This document shows, in pieces, positions 25,894 to 36,170 of a stretch of DNA of 64,000 bases. The translations under genes were made by a program, and so were the position numbers. The notes beneath the pieces were generated by a model. The model did not search any database and was not told where the DNA came from. It worked only from the letters and a program-made list of their open reading frames with translations. Source of the DNA: Lewinellaceae bacterium (GTDB taxonomy: Bacteria > Bacteroidota > Bacteroidia > Chitinophagales > Saprospiraceae); assembly GCA_020636315.1 (NCBI GenBank), contig JACJYA010000004.1, forward strand, positions 372,001-436,000, read 5' to 3'. Numbering within the stretch: the stretch's first letter is position 1; each line of letters begins with the position of its first letter.

Positions 25894-26559
25894 TTAATCC
25901 AGAAGGATCACTTTCCTACCCCGGGCATATTGCACCAGGGCAAAAAGAACGGCAGCCACCAATGAGACCCCCAGTATCTTCGAAAACAGCACCTCCCCTT
26001 TCATTAACGCCCCGAGAGCAAACAGGGTAAAAACGGCCAGGTGGACGGCCACCCTCTGGACTCCAATCAGGCGGTTCTCCTTTTTTATCAGCCACGACAG
26101 CAGGACATCAATGCCCCACCACACGGTTACGATAATATCGGGCCAAAAGGCCTTAACCCTGGTGGTGTTCTGCATCGCTTGCCAGTCGCCTTCGAAAAAA
26201 ATCATTGTTGCCCAGAAAAAATGGACGAGGAAAGCGGCATAGCTCACCGTCCAGAAGACCTGCCACCACAGGAAGGCCTTCTCCGAACGCCGCCGGAACC
26301 AGAAAAACACCAGAGCCGGAATGAGCAGGATTAAAGTGGCCCAGGCTGTATAAAAGCAGCGGTACAGGGCGATCTTCTGCCCGGCATTGCGAACGTCATA
26401 AACCGGGGGCCTGCCCTCGGCAGCCGGCGTATAAAGAGCGAATATCTTCTGCCCTTCGGCAAATCCGCCGGCAATAATGGCAGCGGCAAGCAACAGGAAA
26501 AGTGCTCCGAGAGCAATTCGCCACAAATAGGCCGGGGCCGGGAGTTTAGCTGTCATCAT
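25894..26559 (-). CDS. Multi-pass membrane protein of unknown function
   Basis: 221 residues from the ATG at 26559. A start 33 bp upstream exists but adds non-hydrophobic residues. About six membrane helices are visible, among them LWRIALGALFLLLAAAIIAG, ATLILLIPALVFFWF, WTVSYAAFLVHFFWATMIFF and VHLAVFTLFALGALM. Conserved-looking aromatic and histidine residues (FLVHFFWATMIFFEGDW) could be functional, but I recognise no family. It lies 61 bp downstream of the AsmA-like gene on the same strand and converges with the lipoprotein gene. Confidence 0.7.
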   Translation of the reverse strand: MMTAKLPAPAYLWRIALGALFLLLAAAIIAGGFAEGQKIFALYTPAAEGRPPVYDVRNAGQKIALYRCFYTAWATLILLIPALVFFWFRRRSEKAFLWWQVFWTVSYAAFLVHFFWATMIFFEGDWQAMQNTTRVKAFWPDIIVTVWWGIDVLLSWLIKKENRLIGVQRVAVHLAVFTLFALGALMKGEVLFSKILGVSLVAAVLFALVQYARGRKVILLD

Positions 26560-26620
26560 ACAGGTATTAGAAATCTGAATGCACAGGCTCAAAAATAAGA
26601 GAAAATTCGAATTTCCGGCC

Positions 26621-29600
26621 CTACTTGCCTTTGGACAGCACCCATTTAAAGCTGAGCCCTCCGTCTTCCCCCGCCGTCGCCCGCAACAGAATAGAGGGGC
26701 CTAGTTTTTTCTCCTGCAGTTTTTCCAATGCATCGACTTCCTTGCCCTGCCAGAAAAGATTGGCGAAGGGGACTTCAAAAAGAAGGTTGGTGTCGCCCTC
26801 CTCACCCAGGGCGTACCGGCCTTCCACCCCAAAAGACAACGCGGTGGAAGCCACGAAAAAATGATCGACCATAAGTTCCTGCCCCCGGAGTTCGAAGGAA
26901 TTTTCCAGGGTGGCGAACTCAATATTGGAGAGCCTTCGGTTGCGTAGCAGAAAGCCCTGCAAGGAATCCAGGGCCGGAAGGCTGATCAGGGCCCCGTTGC
27001 GGACACTGACGCCAAATTCCCCCTTCATCGAATCAGGCAGCAGGTCGTAATTGGCATTGGCCCGTGCCTGGAAGCGTATGTTGGCATTGAGCTGCCCTCT
27101 GATGTTGTGGAAGGTCATGCCCTGCTGCCCAAAATTGTCGAACGACCGAAAGACCTGGCTGATATCGGTATTCCGGAATTCGGCGCGAACATCAATATCA
27201 GGGTGGTTCTTTTCCAGCCCTCCGATCTGCCCGTCCAGCCGGAAGAAACCGTCGCAAAGGTTCATTTCCGTGCTGTCGAAGCTTAATACTCCCGGACTCA
27301 TGGCCAGGCCGCCTCTGACATTGGCTGCCCGGAAGTTGCGGTATTTCACGCTATCGATACTGAGTTGGAGGTGAGCCTTTATGTTGTCCAGGCCGGCATT
27401 GACCAGGCGGGTCACAATGGTTGAATCCTGAGGGCTGCCCGGAGAAGGCTGCAGGAATTTCTGCGGAGCCCTGAACTTCCCGAAATCGAACTCGCCGGCC
27501 GACACTTCCAGAAATGTTTCCAGCTCCCGCCCCGGAAGGAAGAGAAAGGGCAGGAATCCGTAAAACTTTCCCTTCCCCTGCATCTTATTGCCATTCAGCC
27601 GAAGTTTAATATCCTCTATAAAAAGGTCATGCTCATCAAAACTGAACCGGCTATTCACCTCACTGAACCGATACCCCCTCGGTTTGTATTCAAAAGCACC
27701 ATTCATTATGCGGGCCTCGCCTTTCAACTTTGCTTTGAGCAGGGCATTTTCCACATCAAAATGCCCTTCCGGCCGGCCCTCATAGTGGAAACCCACCTCC
27801 ACGTTCCCGCCACTGAACCGAAACTGGCCGGGGGCGAACATCCGGTTCAGTTCCTCCAACGGCATATCTACCTGGACATCCGCCGTCAAGAAAGGGTTCC
27901 GGAAGTTGGTGGCCGTAAAGGAGGACTGAAAAGCGGCGGTTCCAAAAAGCCGGCCCGACAGCTTGTCCACCACCACACACCCGTTTTCAGTGTCCTGTCC
28001 TTCACAGGCGGGAAGCAACCGGCCACTGAAGGCCACATTATCCAGCCTCAGAGTTCGGAAATGCAATTTGTCGGTTTTTACCGATATCTTTCCTTCCACC
28101 TTGTCCAATGCCGATTCCAGGGTGCGGGCCACCCGGTTGTAACTGACAGGTTGCTTACTGCCTCCGGAGGCTTCCTGTGTTCCGGTGGGAAACCGGTTCA
28201 GGTCGAGCTCAGGAGCAATGATGTCTAAGTTGGCCCGAAGTTTTTTATCCTGGTCGAGAACAAAAGGCAAAAACCCCTCCACTACGCCACCGGCTGTCGC
28301 CTGGTTGCCATTAAGGGCAAACTCGAGGCTGTCGGCCACCAGGTTGCGGCCTTCAAAGTGAAAAGCCCCCCCGAAATTTCGCAACTCATATCCCCTGGGC
28401 AGATAATCGGCGGCAGCGCCGGCAACCACTACTTTACCCTGCAGGGCTCCCTTCAGGGTATTGTCGTTCAGTTGAGCGTAATCCCTGAGCTTCCCGTGAT
28501 ATCGCATCTGCAGGCTCAGTTCACCGCTTTTCAGGGCCAGCTTTTGAGGGGGAAGCATGTCATTCAGCCTGGCCAGTGGGACGGAGAGCTCAAAAGACAT
28601 ATCCGCAACCGGATCCTTCAGCTCATCCAGCAGGAATGTAGCTGCCAGAGGAATATCGTCAAAGATCCGGGCGGAGAAATCGTCGATGAGCAGAGAGGGA
28701 GCACCTGTTCTTTTTTTACTCCCGGGCAGGCGAAGGGTAAATTCGGCTTCCGAAGCTCCCAGCTTCCGGTAGGTAACTTTCCGGGCATTTACGTGGGCCT
28801 CCACCTCCAGCCGGCTGAGGAAACCCTTCCCGGCATCGTTTTTATGACGCCCCGCCGGATTGTCATCATGCCCCTTTGCATCGAGAAAAGAACCGAAGTC
28901 CAGATGGCCGGCCTTCACATCGAACCGGGCCAGCATTGGACCTTCTTTACCCAGCAGGTTGGCCATCAACCCGTAAACCGCGCCCTGCAACCGGAGGGGC
29001 TCCCCATTGGCCTGCAGGTGCAGGTTGCCGAAGAAAAGGTTTTTCTCATCAAAGCTGAAATCGCCCTTCAGCCCATTGGCCCTCAGGCCCCCGGGAAGAT
29101 AATCCAGCGCAGCCCGGCGGATGCTCCCTTTGCCATCGAGGTGTATTTCCGGGCGGCCCTCCGAAGCGGCCAGGGGGTTGTCCATCCGCCCGGAAAGCGT
29201 AAAAGACGCTTCTACCTGCCCATCCAGGAAACGGACTTGCCCCGGAGGCAGCAAACCGTTCAGGGAAGTGAGGGAGGTTGCCAGTTTTCCTTCCACCCTC
29301 GCCACAGGCGCCTTCATATCTTCCGCATGATATTTTGCGCTCACCTCAATGGTATCGAAGAGTTTGGCGGAAAGCAGCTCTATGTCCAGGCAATCACTAT
29401 GGGGTGTGATCGGCCCGGTGGCGTCGCAGTTGTTTACATAATGCCCCCGCAAAGCGGCCCCGGTGAAGCGCAGCGCTCCGCCAGCCAAAACAGTGCTGTC
29501 CACCCGGAATGTCACATCGAGTGGCTGAGGTTGGCCGGGCAGCAGCGGGCCATCCAGGATGACTGACGTTGCCACCTGTTCACTGAGCTGAAAATCTTCA

Positions 29601-30490
29601 AGCCCGTGGCGGACATTGTCGGCCAGCAATGGCCGCACATTCTCCAGCAGGATACCCGGGCTGCTGATGGCCAGCCGAATATGGTTGGTGTCTTTCACCT
29701 CGATCGCTCCTTCAAGGCGAAGGGTATCCTGGCCAAATACAGCGGTAGAAGGCAGCAGGCGGAACCCGCCTCCGGAGCCGCCCCACTCCATTCTGAGGTC
29801 CACCCGGCTTTCCCGTTCCTTAAAGTAAGGGCCGTTCTTCATCTTAAAATAAAGGCCGTGGAAGAACCAATCTCCGCGCAGCCGGAGGCGGTGGGCTCGG
29901 GTGGAGAAACCAATTCTGGCATGCCGGATATCAAACCGAAAGCGTTTGCTCCGCAAAACATCCTCAAAATCGAAGGACAGGTTGCTGGCCTCCACCTTAC
30001 TTATGGAAAAGGAAGTGCTGGTATCCGGGGTTTCCCGCAGAAAAGCAATGGAGTCTTTTTCCAGAAAACCGGCATTGAAATAGCCGTCTTTTGACCGAAA
30101 GAGCTGAATTCTGGCGCTGTCGATGGAGATAGACCGGATCTCGAATTCCCTGTGCAGCAATTTCCAGGGACGAAAGACGACGCTTACCTTCCTGATGCGC
30201 AACAGTTCCCGCCCGTGGTCTTCAAAACAGGGGTCGTGCATCACTACATCCCCCAGGCTCAGCGACAGAAAGGGAAAGTGCTCCAGATACTGGAAATTGT
30301 AATGCCCGAAAGTAGCCTCCGCCCCGAAGTTCTCCCGGAATGCCTCCCCTACGATAACCGGCACCCGCTCCTGGTTGGAAACCGCGATGTAATAGGCCAG
30401 CCCCGTGAGCAGCAGCACCAGCATAAAAATCCCCCCTACTGCCAGAAGCAGATAGCGAAGGAAGGTGCGGATTTTGCCGGGTAGGGGCAT
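26621..30490 (-). CDS. AsmA-like inner-membrane/periplasmic protein
   Basis: 1,289 residues. A single N-terminal membrane helix (about 11-35, LRYLLLAVGGIFMLVLLLTG) is followed by a very long beta-rich periplasmic part. FEIRSISIDSARIQLFRSKDG near the N-terminus and repeated AsmA_2-like units (for example LSVPLARLNDMLPPQKLALKS and MPLEELNRMFAPGQFRFSGG) identify the AsmA/TamB-type family. These proteins are thought to form hydrophobic grooves that carry lipids between membranes. A membrane protein follows on the same strand. Confidence 0.88.
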   Translation of the reverse strand: MPLPGKIRTFLRYLLLAVGGIFMLVLLLTGLAYYIAVSNQERVPVIVGEAFRENFGAEATFGHYNFQYLEHFPFLSLSLGDVVMHDPCFEDHGRELLRIRKVSVVFRPWKLLHREFEIRSISIDSARIQLFRSKDGYFNAGFLEKDSIAFLRETPDTSTSFSISKVEASNLSFDFEDVLRSKRFRFDIRHARIGFSTRAHRLRLRGDWFFHGLYFKMKNGPYFKERESRVDLRMEWGGSGGGFRLLPSTAVFGQDTLRLEGAIEVKDTNHIRLAISSPGILLENVRPLLADNVRHGLEDFQLSEQVATSVILDGPLLPGQPQPLDVTFRVDSTVLAGGALRFTGAALRGHYVNNCDATGPITPHSDCLDIELLSAKLFDTIEVSAKYHAEDMKAPVARVEGKLATSLTSLNGLLPPGQVRFLDGQVEASFTLSGRMDNPLAASEGRPEIHLDGKGSIRRAALDYLPGGLRANGLKGDFSFDEKNLFFGNLHLQANGEPLRLQGAVYGLMANLLGKEGPMLARFDVKAGHLDFGSFLDAKGHDDNPAGRHKNDAGKGFLSRLEVEAHVNARKVTYRKLGASEAEFTLRLPGSKKRTGAPSLLIDDFSARIFDDIPLAATFLLDELKDPVADMSFELSVPLARLNDMLPPQKLALKSGELSLQMRYHGKLRDYAQLNDNTLKGALQGKVVVAGAAADYLPRGYELRNFGGAFHFEGRNLVADSLEFALNGNQATAGGVVEGFLPFVLDQDKKLRANLDIIAPELDLNRFPTGTQEASGGSKQPVSYNRVARTLESALDKVEGKISVKTDKLHFRTLRLDNVAFSGRLLPACEGQDTENGCVVVDKLSGRLFGTAAFQSSFTATNFRNPFLTADVQVDMPLEELNRMFAPGQFRFSGGNVEVGFHYEGRPEGHFDVENALLKAKLKGEARIMNGAFEYKPRGYRFSEVNSRFSFDEHDLFIEDIKLRLNGNKMQGKGKFYGFLPFLFLPGRELETFLEVSAGEFDFGKFRAPQKFLQPSPGSPQDSTIVTRLVNAGLDNIKAHLQLSIDSVKYRNFRAANVRGGLAMSPGVLSFDSTEMNLCDGFFRLDGQIGGLEKNHPDIDVRAEFRNTDISQVFRSFDNFGQQGMTFHNIRGQLNANIRFQARANANYDLLPDSMKGEFGVSVRNGALISLPALDSLQGFLLRNRRLSNIEFATLENSFELRGQELMVDHFFVASTALSFGVEGRYALGEEGDTNLLFEVPFANLFWQGKEVDALEKLQEKKLGPSILLRATAGEDGGLSFKWVLSKGK

Positions 30491-30862
30491 TTTCGTGATT
30501 CGTGATTTGTGATTGGTCTCTGCTGAGCCGGATAAAATCCGGTGTTCGGTTAGGCCGGCTTAGTAGCAGAGCTGAGGGAATTCAGTACCTACCAGGAAGC
30601 AAAGGAAAACCACCTGTTTTTTCCTGCCAGATACCTTAATACAACATAAGTAAACCGGGATTTGCTCGAAATGGAGAGTAGGGTAAGTGCTATTCGGCGG
30701 TTCAAGATATGAAAAATTGGTTTTCCGGGGGCGATAAATCCCCTCACGTGTATTTAACAAGTTGCACTTTTTGCTTGGGGAATGGATTGGTAAACCCGCA
30801 GCAAAGCGAAGGGATTGCAAAACCTTTCAGAGGCTGACTGAGCAATTTGGTATTCACACCGC
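30491..30862. other. Non-coding region with word run
   Basis: It starts with a GATTCGTGATTTGTGATTGG word run just upstream of the AsmA-like start codon, followed by the palindromic words GCCGGATAAAATCCGGTG. No supported gene is seen. An element-E-like core follows to 30995. Confidence 0.4.
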
Positions 30863-30995
30863 CAAACCCCGAAGGGGTGATAGATCATTGCCTGGGGCAA
30901 CGCCCCAGGAATACAATGGCAGCTGTCCCTGGCCCTGTAAGGGCGACACCCTGCTTGTTTCGCCCTTTCAGGGCTTTTTAGGCCCAGGTTCGCAT
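30863..30995. repeat. Element E-type core with one intact end
   Basis: GGGGTGATAGATCATTGCCT, GGGGCAACGCCCCAGGAATA and CCTGTAAGGGCG match the core of element 56834-57060 almost base for base. The right end (TTTTAGGCCCAGGTTCGCAT) is a variant of the family end. No left inverted repeat is found, so this copy is truncated. Confidence 0.65.
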
Positions 30996-31026
30996 GGCTT
31001 TGTGTAATTTGTTATACGCACTCCAC

Positions 31027-33009
31027 TCACCCCAGAAGCCTTTCCAATTCCTTCTCCCAGAAGGCCGCCTTTTTCTCCACCTCCTCATTCTCCGCCCGAA
31101 GGCGCCGGACGAACGCATTGCTCTCATAACCTCCTCGTACTGCAGAGAAATCTGCAGTCATCACTTCCTCCCCGCCATCCGCTCCAAACCCGATCCGGCT
31201 GTTCTGATCGAACTCCTTCTCCGCATCCTTCAGGGTCATGTTGTTCAGCTTGACGCTACTGGCCCGCCATTCCCGGATCAGGCCGGCGAGCTGCTCCTTC
31301 GTGGCCCGCCCGATAGATATCCCCATCTCTTTTTCCAGGGTGCCGGCATACCAGGACCAGGCGTACTCCTCGTAGTTTCCATCAATGGCAGCCAGGCGGC
31401 TTCTGAGCTGCTCCACGCTTTTCACCTCTCCCCCTTTAACCGCTTCCAATACTTCCCGGACGGCGGCGGCTGGCGCCAGCAGCCCCGCGAGATCCACCCA
31501 ATCGCCATCCCCGCCTTCCTTCGGCTGCAGGGCATCTCTGAGTTGAGAAAGGCTGTCGGGCGGACGGCTTTCCAGGCGCCTGGCCAGTTGCTCCCCGTAG
31601 TACTTCTTCAGGGCCAGCTGGTAGTACTTCCGGCAGGTTTTCAGCAACAACCTCAGGATGTGTATGCCCTGATATCTGACATATTTTTGCTCTTTTGAAG
31701 CCTGTTCATAAAGCGTTTGCAGGATCTCACTTCCCCGGATTATCTTACCGGCGATATAAGGGGACAGCAGTTCGAAACGAATGAGGTCGAGCCTGTCGGG
31801 GTCGTGCCGGCGGTCGCGCGCCGGCCATTTTTCGCTGTCTCTTCTGGTGCCTACCGTAAACAGGTTCATGGCAGGGGTGAGGATGCTCTTACCGTCTTCA
31901 ACAGTGAGGTAGGAAAAGGGGAAATCGGCGGTATCGAAATTGGAGCCGTGCTTGTCCATTACCACTGAAAAAGCACCGATACGGCAGGGCCAGAGCAGGT
32001 AAGAGAAGGACCCCGTTTTACAACCTCTTTCAAGCCGGCCCTGGTGCACCGGCCCCAGTTTGTACATGTGGTTGCTCTGGTTGGTGCCGCTGCCGGCATT
32101 GAAGAAGGAAAACAGGCCGGCAATGAGCAGGGACGACTTGTGGTGCGTAACCGTGTAGGGCCCGGCAAAAAGGCTTACCGCTTCCCCGTGAAAGGCCTCG
32201 CAATTGGCAAAGAACAACGAGTTTTCCGCCGAGAACTGTTTCCCGATCCGAACGCCCTGCCCCACAAAACACTTTTCCAGTATCGCTCCGGAATCAACCG
32301 TGGAGCCGGATTGGATGACGAATCGCCGGGCAATAACTCCCTCACCAACAAGGGCCGGAGCTTCCGCACAACCGGCAACCGTCCCTTCTTCGAGGAGCTG
32401 AACACCGCCTATCCTGGCCTTCGGCCCAAAATTCACATTCCTGATGGATTGGGCGCCCCGGATGCTGGCGCCGGCGCCGATCACGCCCCTTTCGGACCGC
32501 CGGTTTTCGCAATATGCCCGGATCAGGCCCTTCAACCTGGCGATCATTTCCGGTTCATGCCGGTAGTTGGCCATCAGGTAGGCAATCTGAGCGGTAAGCT
32601 GTTCGAAAATCAGCACTTCCCTGCCGCCCCCTTCGTTCAGGACTTCCGCCTCCACGCCATTCCCGAAGGCCGTCGGGCCATCCACAAAAATGGAGGATAC
32701 ATTTTCAATGGATACATCTTTTTCAACGGTATATCCCTCCAGCCGCCCTACCTGGCTGATATAAACCGGGCCGTGTATTTCACAGTTTCTGAGAAAGCAG
32801 GAATACAGCCCGGCGGGGCGGGGCGTTTCTCCATCCGGAGCAACCATCCCATGGAGGCCGCTCAGCTTCACTTCCCCTTCAAACCTCACCCCGTGAATAA
32901 GGCCGGGATCGAAAGGAGGGGCAACCCAAACTACCGGCCAGTCGCGGCAGTAACAACCCTGAGCCTCCAGCAAGGAGATTTCGGTTTCCGTAAGGTTTCG
33001 GTAGTCCAT
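31027..33009 (-). CDS. DUF4954 family protein (beta-helix)
   Basis: 660 residues. The N-terminal two thirds has the imperfect hexapeptide look of a left-handed beta-helix (GVRFEGEVKLSGLHG, CFLRNCEIHGPVYISQVG, VIGAGASIRGAQSIRNVNFG, KCFVGQGVRIGKQFSAENS, FFANCEAFHGEAVSLFAGPY). The C-terminal third is helical (LLKTCRKYYQLALKKYYG). This is the DUF4954 pattern. Function is unknown; beta-helix relatives are often sugar-nucleotide acyl- or nucleotidyltransferases. It is 9 bp downstream of nagB in the same transcript, suggesting an amino-sugar phosphate role. Confidence 0.85.
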   Translation of the reverse strand: MDYRNLTETEISLLEAQGCYCRDWPVVWVAPPFDPGLIHGVRFEGEVKLSGLHGMVAPDGETPRPAGLYSCFLRNCEIHGPVYISQVGRLEGYTVEKDVSIENVSSIFVDGPTAFGNGVEAEVLNEGGGREVLIFEQLTAQIAYLMANYRHEPEMIARLKGLIRAYCENRRSERGVIGAGASIRGAQSIRNVNFGPKARIGGVQLLEEGTVAGCAEAPALVGEGVIARRFVIQSGSTVDSGAILEKCFVGQGVRIGKQFSAENSLFFANCEAFHGEAVSLFAGPYTVTHHKSSLLIAGLFSFFNAGSGTNQSNHMYKLGPVHQGRLERGCKTGSFSYLLWPCRIGAFSVVMDKHGSNFDTADFPFSYLTVEDGKSILTPAMNLFTVGTRRDSEKWPARDRRHDPDRLDLIRFELLSPYIAGKIIRGSEILQTLYEQASKEQKYVRYQGIHILRLLLKTCRKYYQLALKKYYGEQLARRLESRPPDSLSQLRDALQPKEGGDGDWVDLAGLLAPAAAVREVLEAVKGGEVKSVEQLRSRLAAIDGNYEEYAWSWYAGTLEKEMGISIGRATKEQLAGLIREWRASSVKLNNMTLKDAEKEFDQNSRIGFGADGGEEVMTADFSAVRGGYESNAFVRRLRAENEEVEKKAAFWEKELERLLG

Positions 33010-33018
33010 AATGCCGGG

Positions 33019-33828
33019 TTAAAGCTCGGGAAGGTTATCAAGCGCCTGCTGTTCAATGTCCTTGAAGTACTTTACGGTGCCCACCCTGAGTTCCATAGTG
33101 GCTTCGTCATCGCAGGCGATAATGCCGTGCCGGTGCAGTTGCAGCATAGACCCCGTCCACATGTGGTTGACCCCCAATTCGACCATGTGGTGCAGCGCCC
33201 TGGCCTTTTTGTAACCGTTGATGATGATCAGCACCTCCCGGGCCGACATGATGGTTCCCAGTCCAACGGTCAGGGCAGTAGAAGGCACTTTCGAAACATC
33301 GTTGTAAAAAAACCGGGCATTGGCGATCCTGGTGTCCAGGGTCAGGGTTTTGATCCTCGTTTTGGAGGTCATCGAAGACCCCGGCTCGTTAAAGGCCAGG
33401 TGGCCGTCCACCCCTATGCCGCCCAGGAAGAGGTCAATGCCGCCGGCTTTTTCGATCTTTTCTTCGTAAAGCTCACATTCTTTTTCCAGATCGGGGGCAT
33501 TGCCATCCGGAATGTTGATGTTCTCTTTCGGAATATCGATATGGCCAAAGAAGTTTTCCTGCATGAAATAATGATAACTCTCCGGGTGGCCTTCCGGCAG
33601 GCCGACGTATTCGTCCATATTGAAGGTAACGACATTCCGGAAAGACACTTTTCCTGCCTGATGAAGCCTGATGAGCTCCCGGTACGTTCCGATCGGAGAG
33701 GAACCGGTGGGCAACCCCAGCACAAAAGGTTTATCGGGCGCCGGATTCCTGGCCTTGATCTTGTAGGCGATGTAATGGGCCACCCATTTGCTCAGGGAGT
33801 CGTAGTCTTTATGGATCAGTATCCTCAT
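33019..33828 (-). CDS. nagB: Glucosamine-6-phosphate deaminase
   Basis: 269 residues, the normal NagB length. The active-site residues fall exactly at the E. coli positions: D72 in FNMDEYVGL, and D141, H143 and E148 in GVDGHLAFNEPGSS. The phosphate loop GLPTGSSPIGTYREL and SKVPSTALTVGLGTIM are also present. It converts glucosamine-6-phosphate to fructose-6-phosphate and ammonia. It is first in a two-gene unit with DUF4954. A GH3 hexosaminidase gene at 40673 could feed the same pathway. Confidence 0.97.
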   Translation of the reverse strand: MRILIHKDYDSLSKWVAHYIAYKIKARNPAPDKPFVLGLPTGSSPIGTYRELIRLHQAGKVSFRNVVTFNMDEYVGLPEGHPESYHYFMQENFFGHIDIPKENINIPDGNAPDLEKECELYEEKIEKAGGIDLFLGGIGVDGHLAFNEPGSSMTSKTRIKTLTLDTRIANARFFYNDVSKVPSTALTVGLGTIMSAREVLIIINGYKKARALHHMVELGVNHMWTGSMLQLHRHGIIACDDEATMELRVGTVKYFKDIEQQALDNLPEL

Positions 33829-34021
33829 ATCAGTTGGATTGGTTAGGAATCTGTTTCCCGCGGTTCGCCGGGATAGTTCAAATAAGTGTGTCCGGGTTAC
33901 GCTAACCCTCTGGTTTCCAAAGCAACGAGGCCCGTCCTCGCTACCGCTCTGCCGGGTAAAAACTCAGAAACCAGAAACTTTGAACAGTTCCCTGTTCGCC
34001 TTTCGCGGCCTTGTCAAACCG

Positions 34022-36160
34022 CTAACCGCCAATAAACACCTTCACATCTGCCACAAAACATCCTTCCCCCTCATCGAGGACGATCAGAGGGTTGATGTCC
34101 ATTTCCCGGATCTCCGGATGGGCCACCGACATCCGGCTCAGCCGCAGGAGGGCGTCAACGATGCCGTCCACATCTTTGAGCCGGCGGCCCCTCGCTCCGG
34201 CCAGCACCTTGTAAGCCCGGCTCCGCTTTATCATTTCCAGGGCTTCCTGCCGCCCCAGTGGCGCCACCCGAAAACTGACGTCTCTGAAAACCTCCACAAA
34301 AATGCCCCCCAGCCCGAACAGGATCACCGGCCCGAAGGAGGCGTCCCGCTTCATTCCGATGATGACTTCGGTTCCTTCCGGAATCTGGCGGGTGACATAT
34401 ACGCCCTGTATCCTCGCCTCCGGCAAGTGGGATTGAACGCTGGAAACAATGTCGCCGTAAGCCAGCCGCGCCTCCTCTCCCGTTTTCACTCCCAGCCTTA
34501 CTCCTCCCACATCGGATTTGTGCAGAATGTCCTCGGACTGTATCTTCAGAACAACCGGAAAACCAACCCGCTCCGCCGATTGAGCCGCTTCCTCCGCCGA
34601 AGTGGCCAGATGGCCTTTCTGTACCGGAAACCCATAAGCCTTCAGCAATTGCACCGCCTGGGACTCCTGCAGGTAGTTTTTGCCCTCTGCCGCCGCCTGC
34701 CGAAGGATCGTTTCCGCCTCAGGCCGGCCGGGGATAGCCATTTCCACCGGCTGCTCCGGTTTTTGGCGCAGCAGCTGCCCGAAGCGATAAGCTGCCGAAA
34801 AAACGCGGCTTATGGACTCCGGAAGGAAATAGTGCGGGATTTTATTCTCCTGTAGGATACGGATGCCGGAACCTACGCCGGCCTCCCCCATGAAAGAGGC
34901 GTAAACCGGCTTTTTGTATTTTTGGGCCGCCTGCACCACCTGGTGCGCAATGGCATCGATATCGGTCATGGACTGTGGCGTGAGAATAACGCACACCCCA
35001 TCCACATTTTCGTCCTGGATGACGGCTTCCATAGCCGCTTCATAGCGATCGGCAGTGGCGTCCCCGATCACGTCCACCGGGTTGTGGATATTGGCGGTGT
35101 TGGGGAGTGCTTTTTTTAGTTTCCGGGCCGTTTCCTCCGAGAAGGCCGCCAGCTCCAGCCCCTCTCTGACAGCCGCATCGGTCGCCAGAACACCTGGCCC
35201 GCCGGCATTGGTAATGATGGCGATCCGGTTCGATACAGGGAGGGGCATGTAAGAAAAGGCGATAGCCAAATTGAACAGCTCTTCGACGTTTTCACACCGA
35301 ATGATGCCCGCCTGTTCAAAGGCGGCATCACACACCTCATCGCTGCTGGCCAGGGAGCCGGTATGGGAAGCCGCTGCAGAGGCGCCTTCCCGGGTGCGGC
35401 CGGACTTGATGATCAGCACGGGCTTGCCGCTTTGCCGGATGATATCCCGGGCTGCCTGCATCAGCGCCCGGCCATCGCTGACTTCCTCCAGGTAGAGGAG
35501 GATGACTTTGGTTTGCTCATCCCGCATCAGATAGTACATGAGGCCGACCTCGGAGATATCGGCTTTGTTCCCAAAACTGACAAACTTGGAAAAGCCGATC
35601 CCTTTTGCTTCCGCATAATCCAGGACGGCGGTGCATAGCGCGCCACTTTGGGAGAGAAACCCGATATTCCCGGCTGCCGGCATCTGCCGGGCAAAAGAAG
35701 CGTTGAGAGATACCTGCGGGTCGGTGTTGATCACCCCCAGGCAATTGGGGCCGATGAAGGAAATATCATATTTGCGGGCGATCTCCAGCAGTTGCTGTTC
35801 CCGCTGCACCCCTTTTTCACCAACTTCCCTGAAACCGGCGGAAATGATGACCACCGACTTAATGCCTTTCTGGCCGCACTGCTCCAGCGCCATGTGGGCG
35901 ACTGTACTGGGAAAGACGATAACGCCCAGGTCAACCGCATCCTCAATGTCCGTCACATATTTGTAAGCCTTTATTCCGGCGATGTGCTGTTTGCCCGGGC
36001 TGACGGGTAGAATGAGCCCATTGAATTCTCCCTTAAGGATACCGTAGAGAATATCGAATGGGACGGTCCCTTTTTTCTTATTGGCGCCGATGATGGCAAC
36101 GGATTGCGGATTAAAGATCTTTTCGAGGTTCTTCTGGTGCAGTTCGGAGCGGCCGCCCAT
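34022..36160 (-). CDS. ADP-forming acyl/acetyl-CoA synthetase, fused alpha-beta
   Basis: 712 residues from the ATG at 36160. The frame is open further upstream only because it overlaps the ACP gene in another frame. A CoA-binding domain at about 10-130 (NPQSVAIIGANKKKGTVPFD) is followed by succinyl-CoA-ligase-like domains with GNIGFLSQSGALCTAVLDYA and the phosphohistidine H266 in AAASHTGSLASSDEV. A C-terminal ATP-grasp domain at about 490-712 has AERVGFPVVLKIQSEDILHK, GVYVTRQIPEGTEVIIGM and DPSFGPVILFG-like text. It interconverts acyl-CoA plus ADP/phosphate and acid plus ATP. It starts 10 bp after an acyl carrier protein gene, which is unusual. Confidence 0.9.
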   Translation of the reverse strand: MGGRSELHQKNLEKIFNPQSVAIIGANKKKGTVPFDILYGILKGEFNGLILPVSPGKQHIAGIKAYKYVTDIEDAVDLGVIVFPSTVAHMALEQCGQKGIKSVVIISAGFREVGEKGVQREQQLLEIARKYDISFIGPNCLGVINTDPQVSLNASFARQMPAAGNIGFLSQSGALCTAVLDYAEAKGIGFSKFVSFGNKADISEVGLMYYLMRDEQTKVILLYLEEVSDGRALMQAARDIIRQSGKPVLIIKSGRTREGASAAASHTGSLASSDEVCDAAFEQAGIIRCENVEELFNLAIAFSYMPLPVSNRIAIITNAGGPGVLATDAAVREGLELAAFSEETARKLKKALPNTANIHNPVDVIGDATADRYEAAMEAVIQDENVDGVCVILTPQSMTDIDAIAHQVVQAAQKYKKPVYASFMGEAGVGSGIRILQENKIPHYFLPESISRVFSAAYRFGQLLRQKPEQPVEMAIPGRPEAETILRQAAAEGKNYLQESQAVQLLKAYGFPVQKGHLATSAEEAAQSAERVGFPVVLKIQSEDILHKSDVGGVRLGVKTGEEARLAYGDIVSSVQSHLPEARIQGVYVTRQIPEGTEVIIGMKRDASFGPVILFGLGGIFVEVFRDVSFRVAPLGRQEALEMIKRSRAYKVLAGARGRRLKDVDGIVDALLRLSRMSVAHPEIREMDINPLIVLDEGEGCFVADVKVFIGG

Positions 36161-36170
36161 AGGAGAGAGT

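Noticed and set aside
28358..29566. A 402-codon frame opposite the AsmA-like gene
   Set aside because: No signal or domain; it lies wholly inside a continuous 1,289-residue AsmA frame.
32044..33846. A 600-codon frame opposite nagB and DUF4954
   Set aside because: It spans two well-supported genes on the other strand and shows no domain signature.
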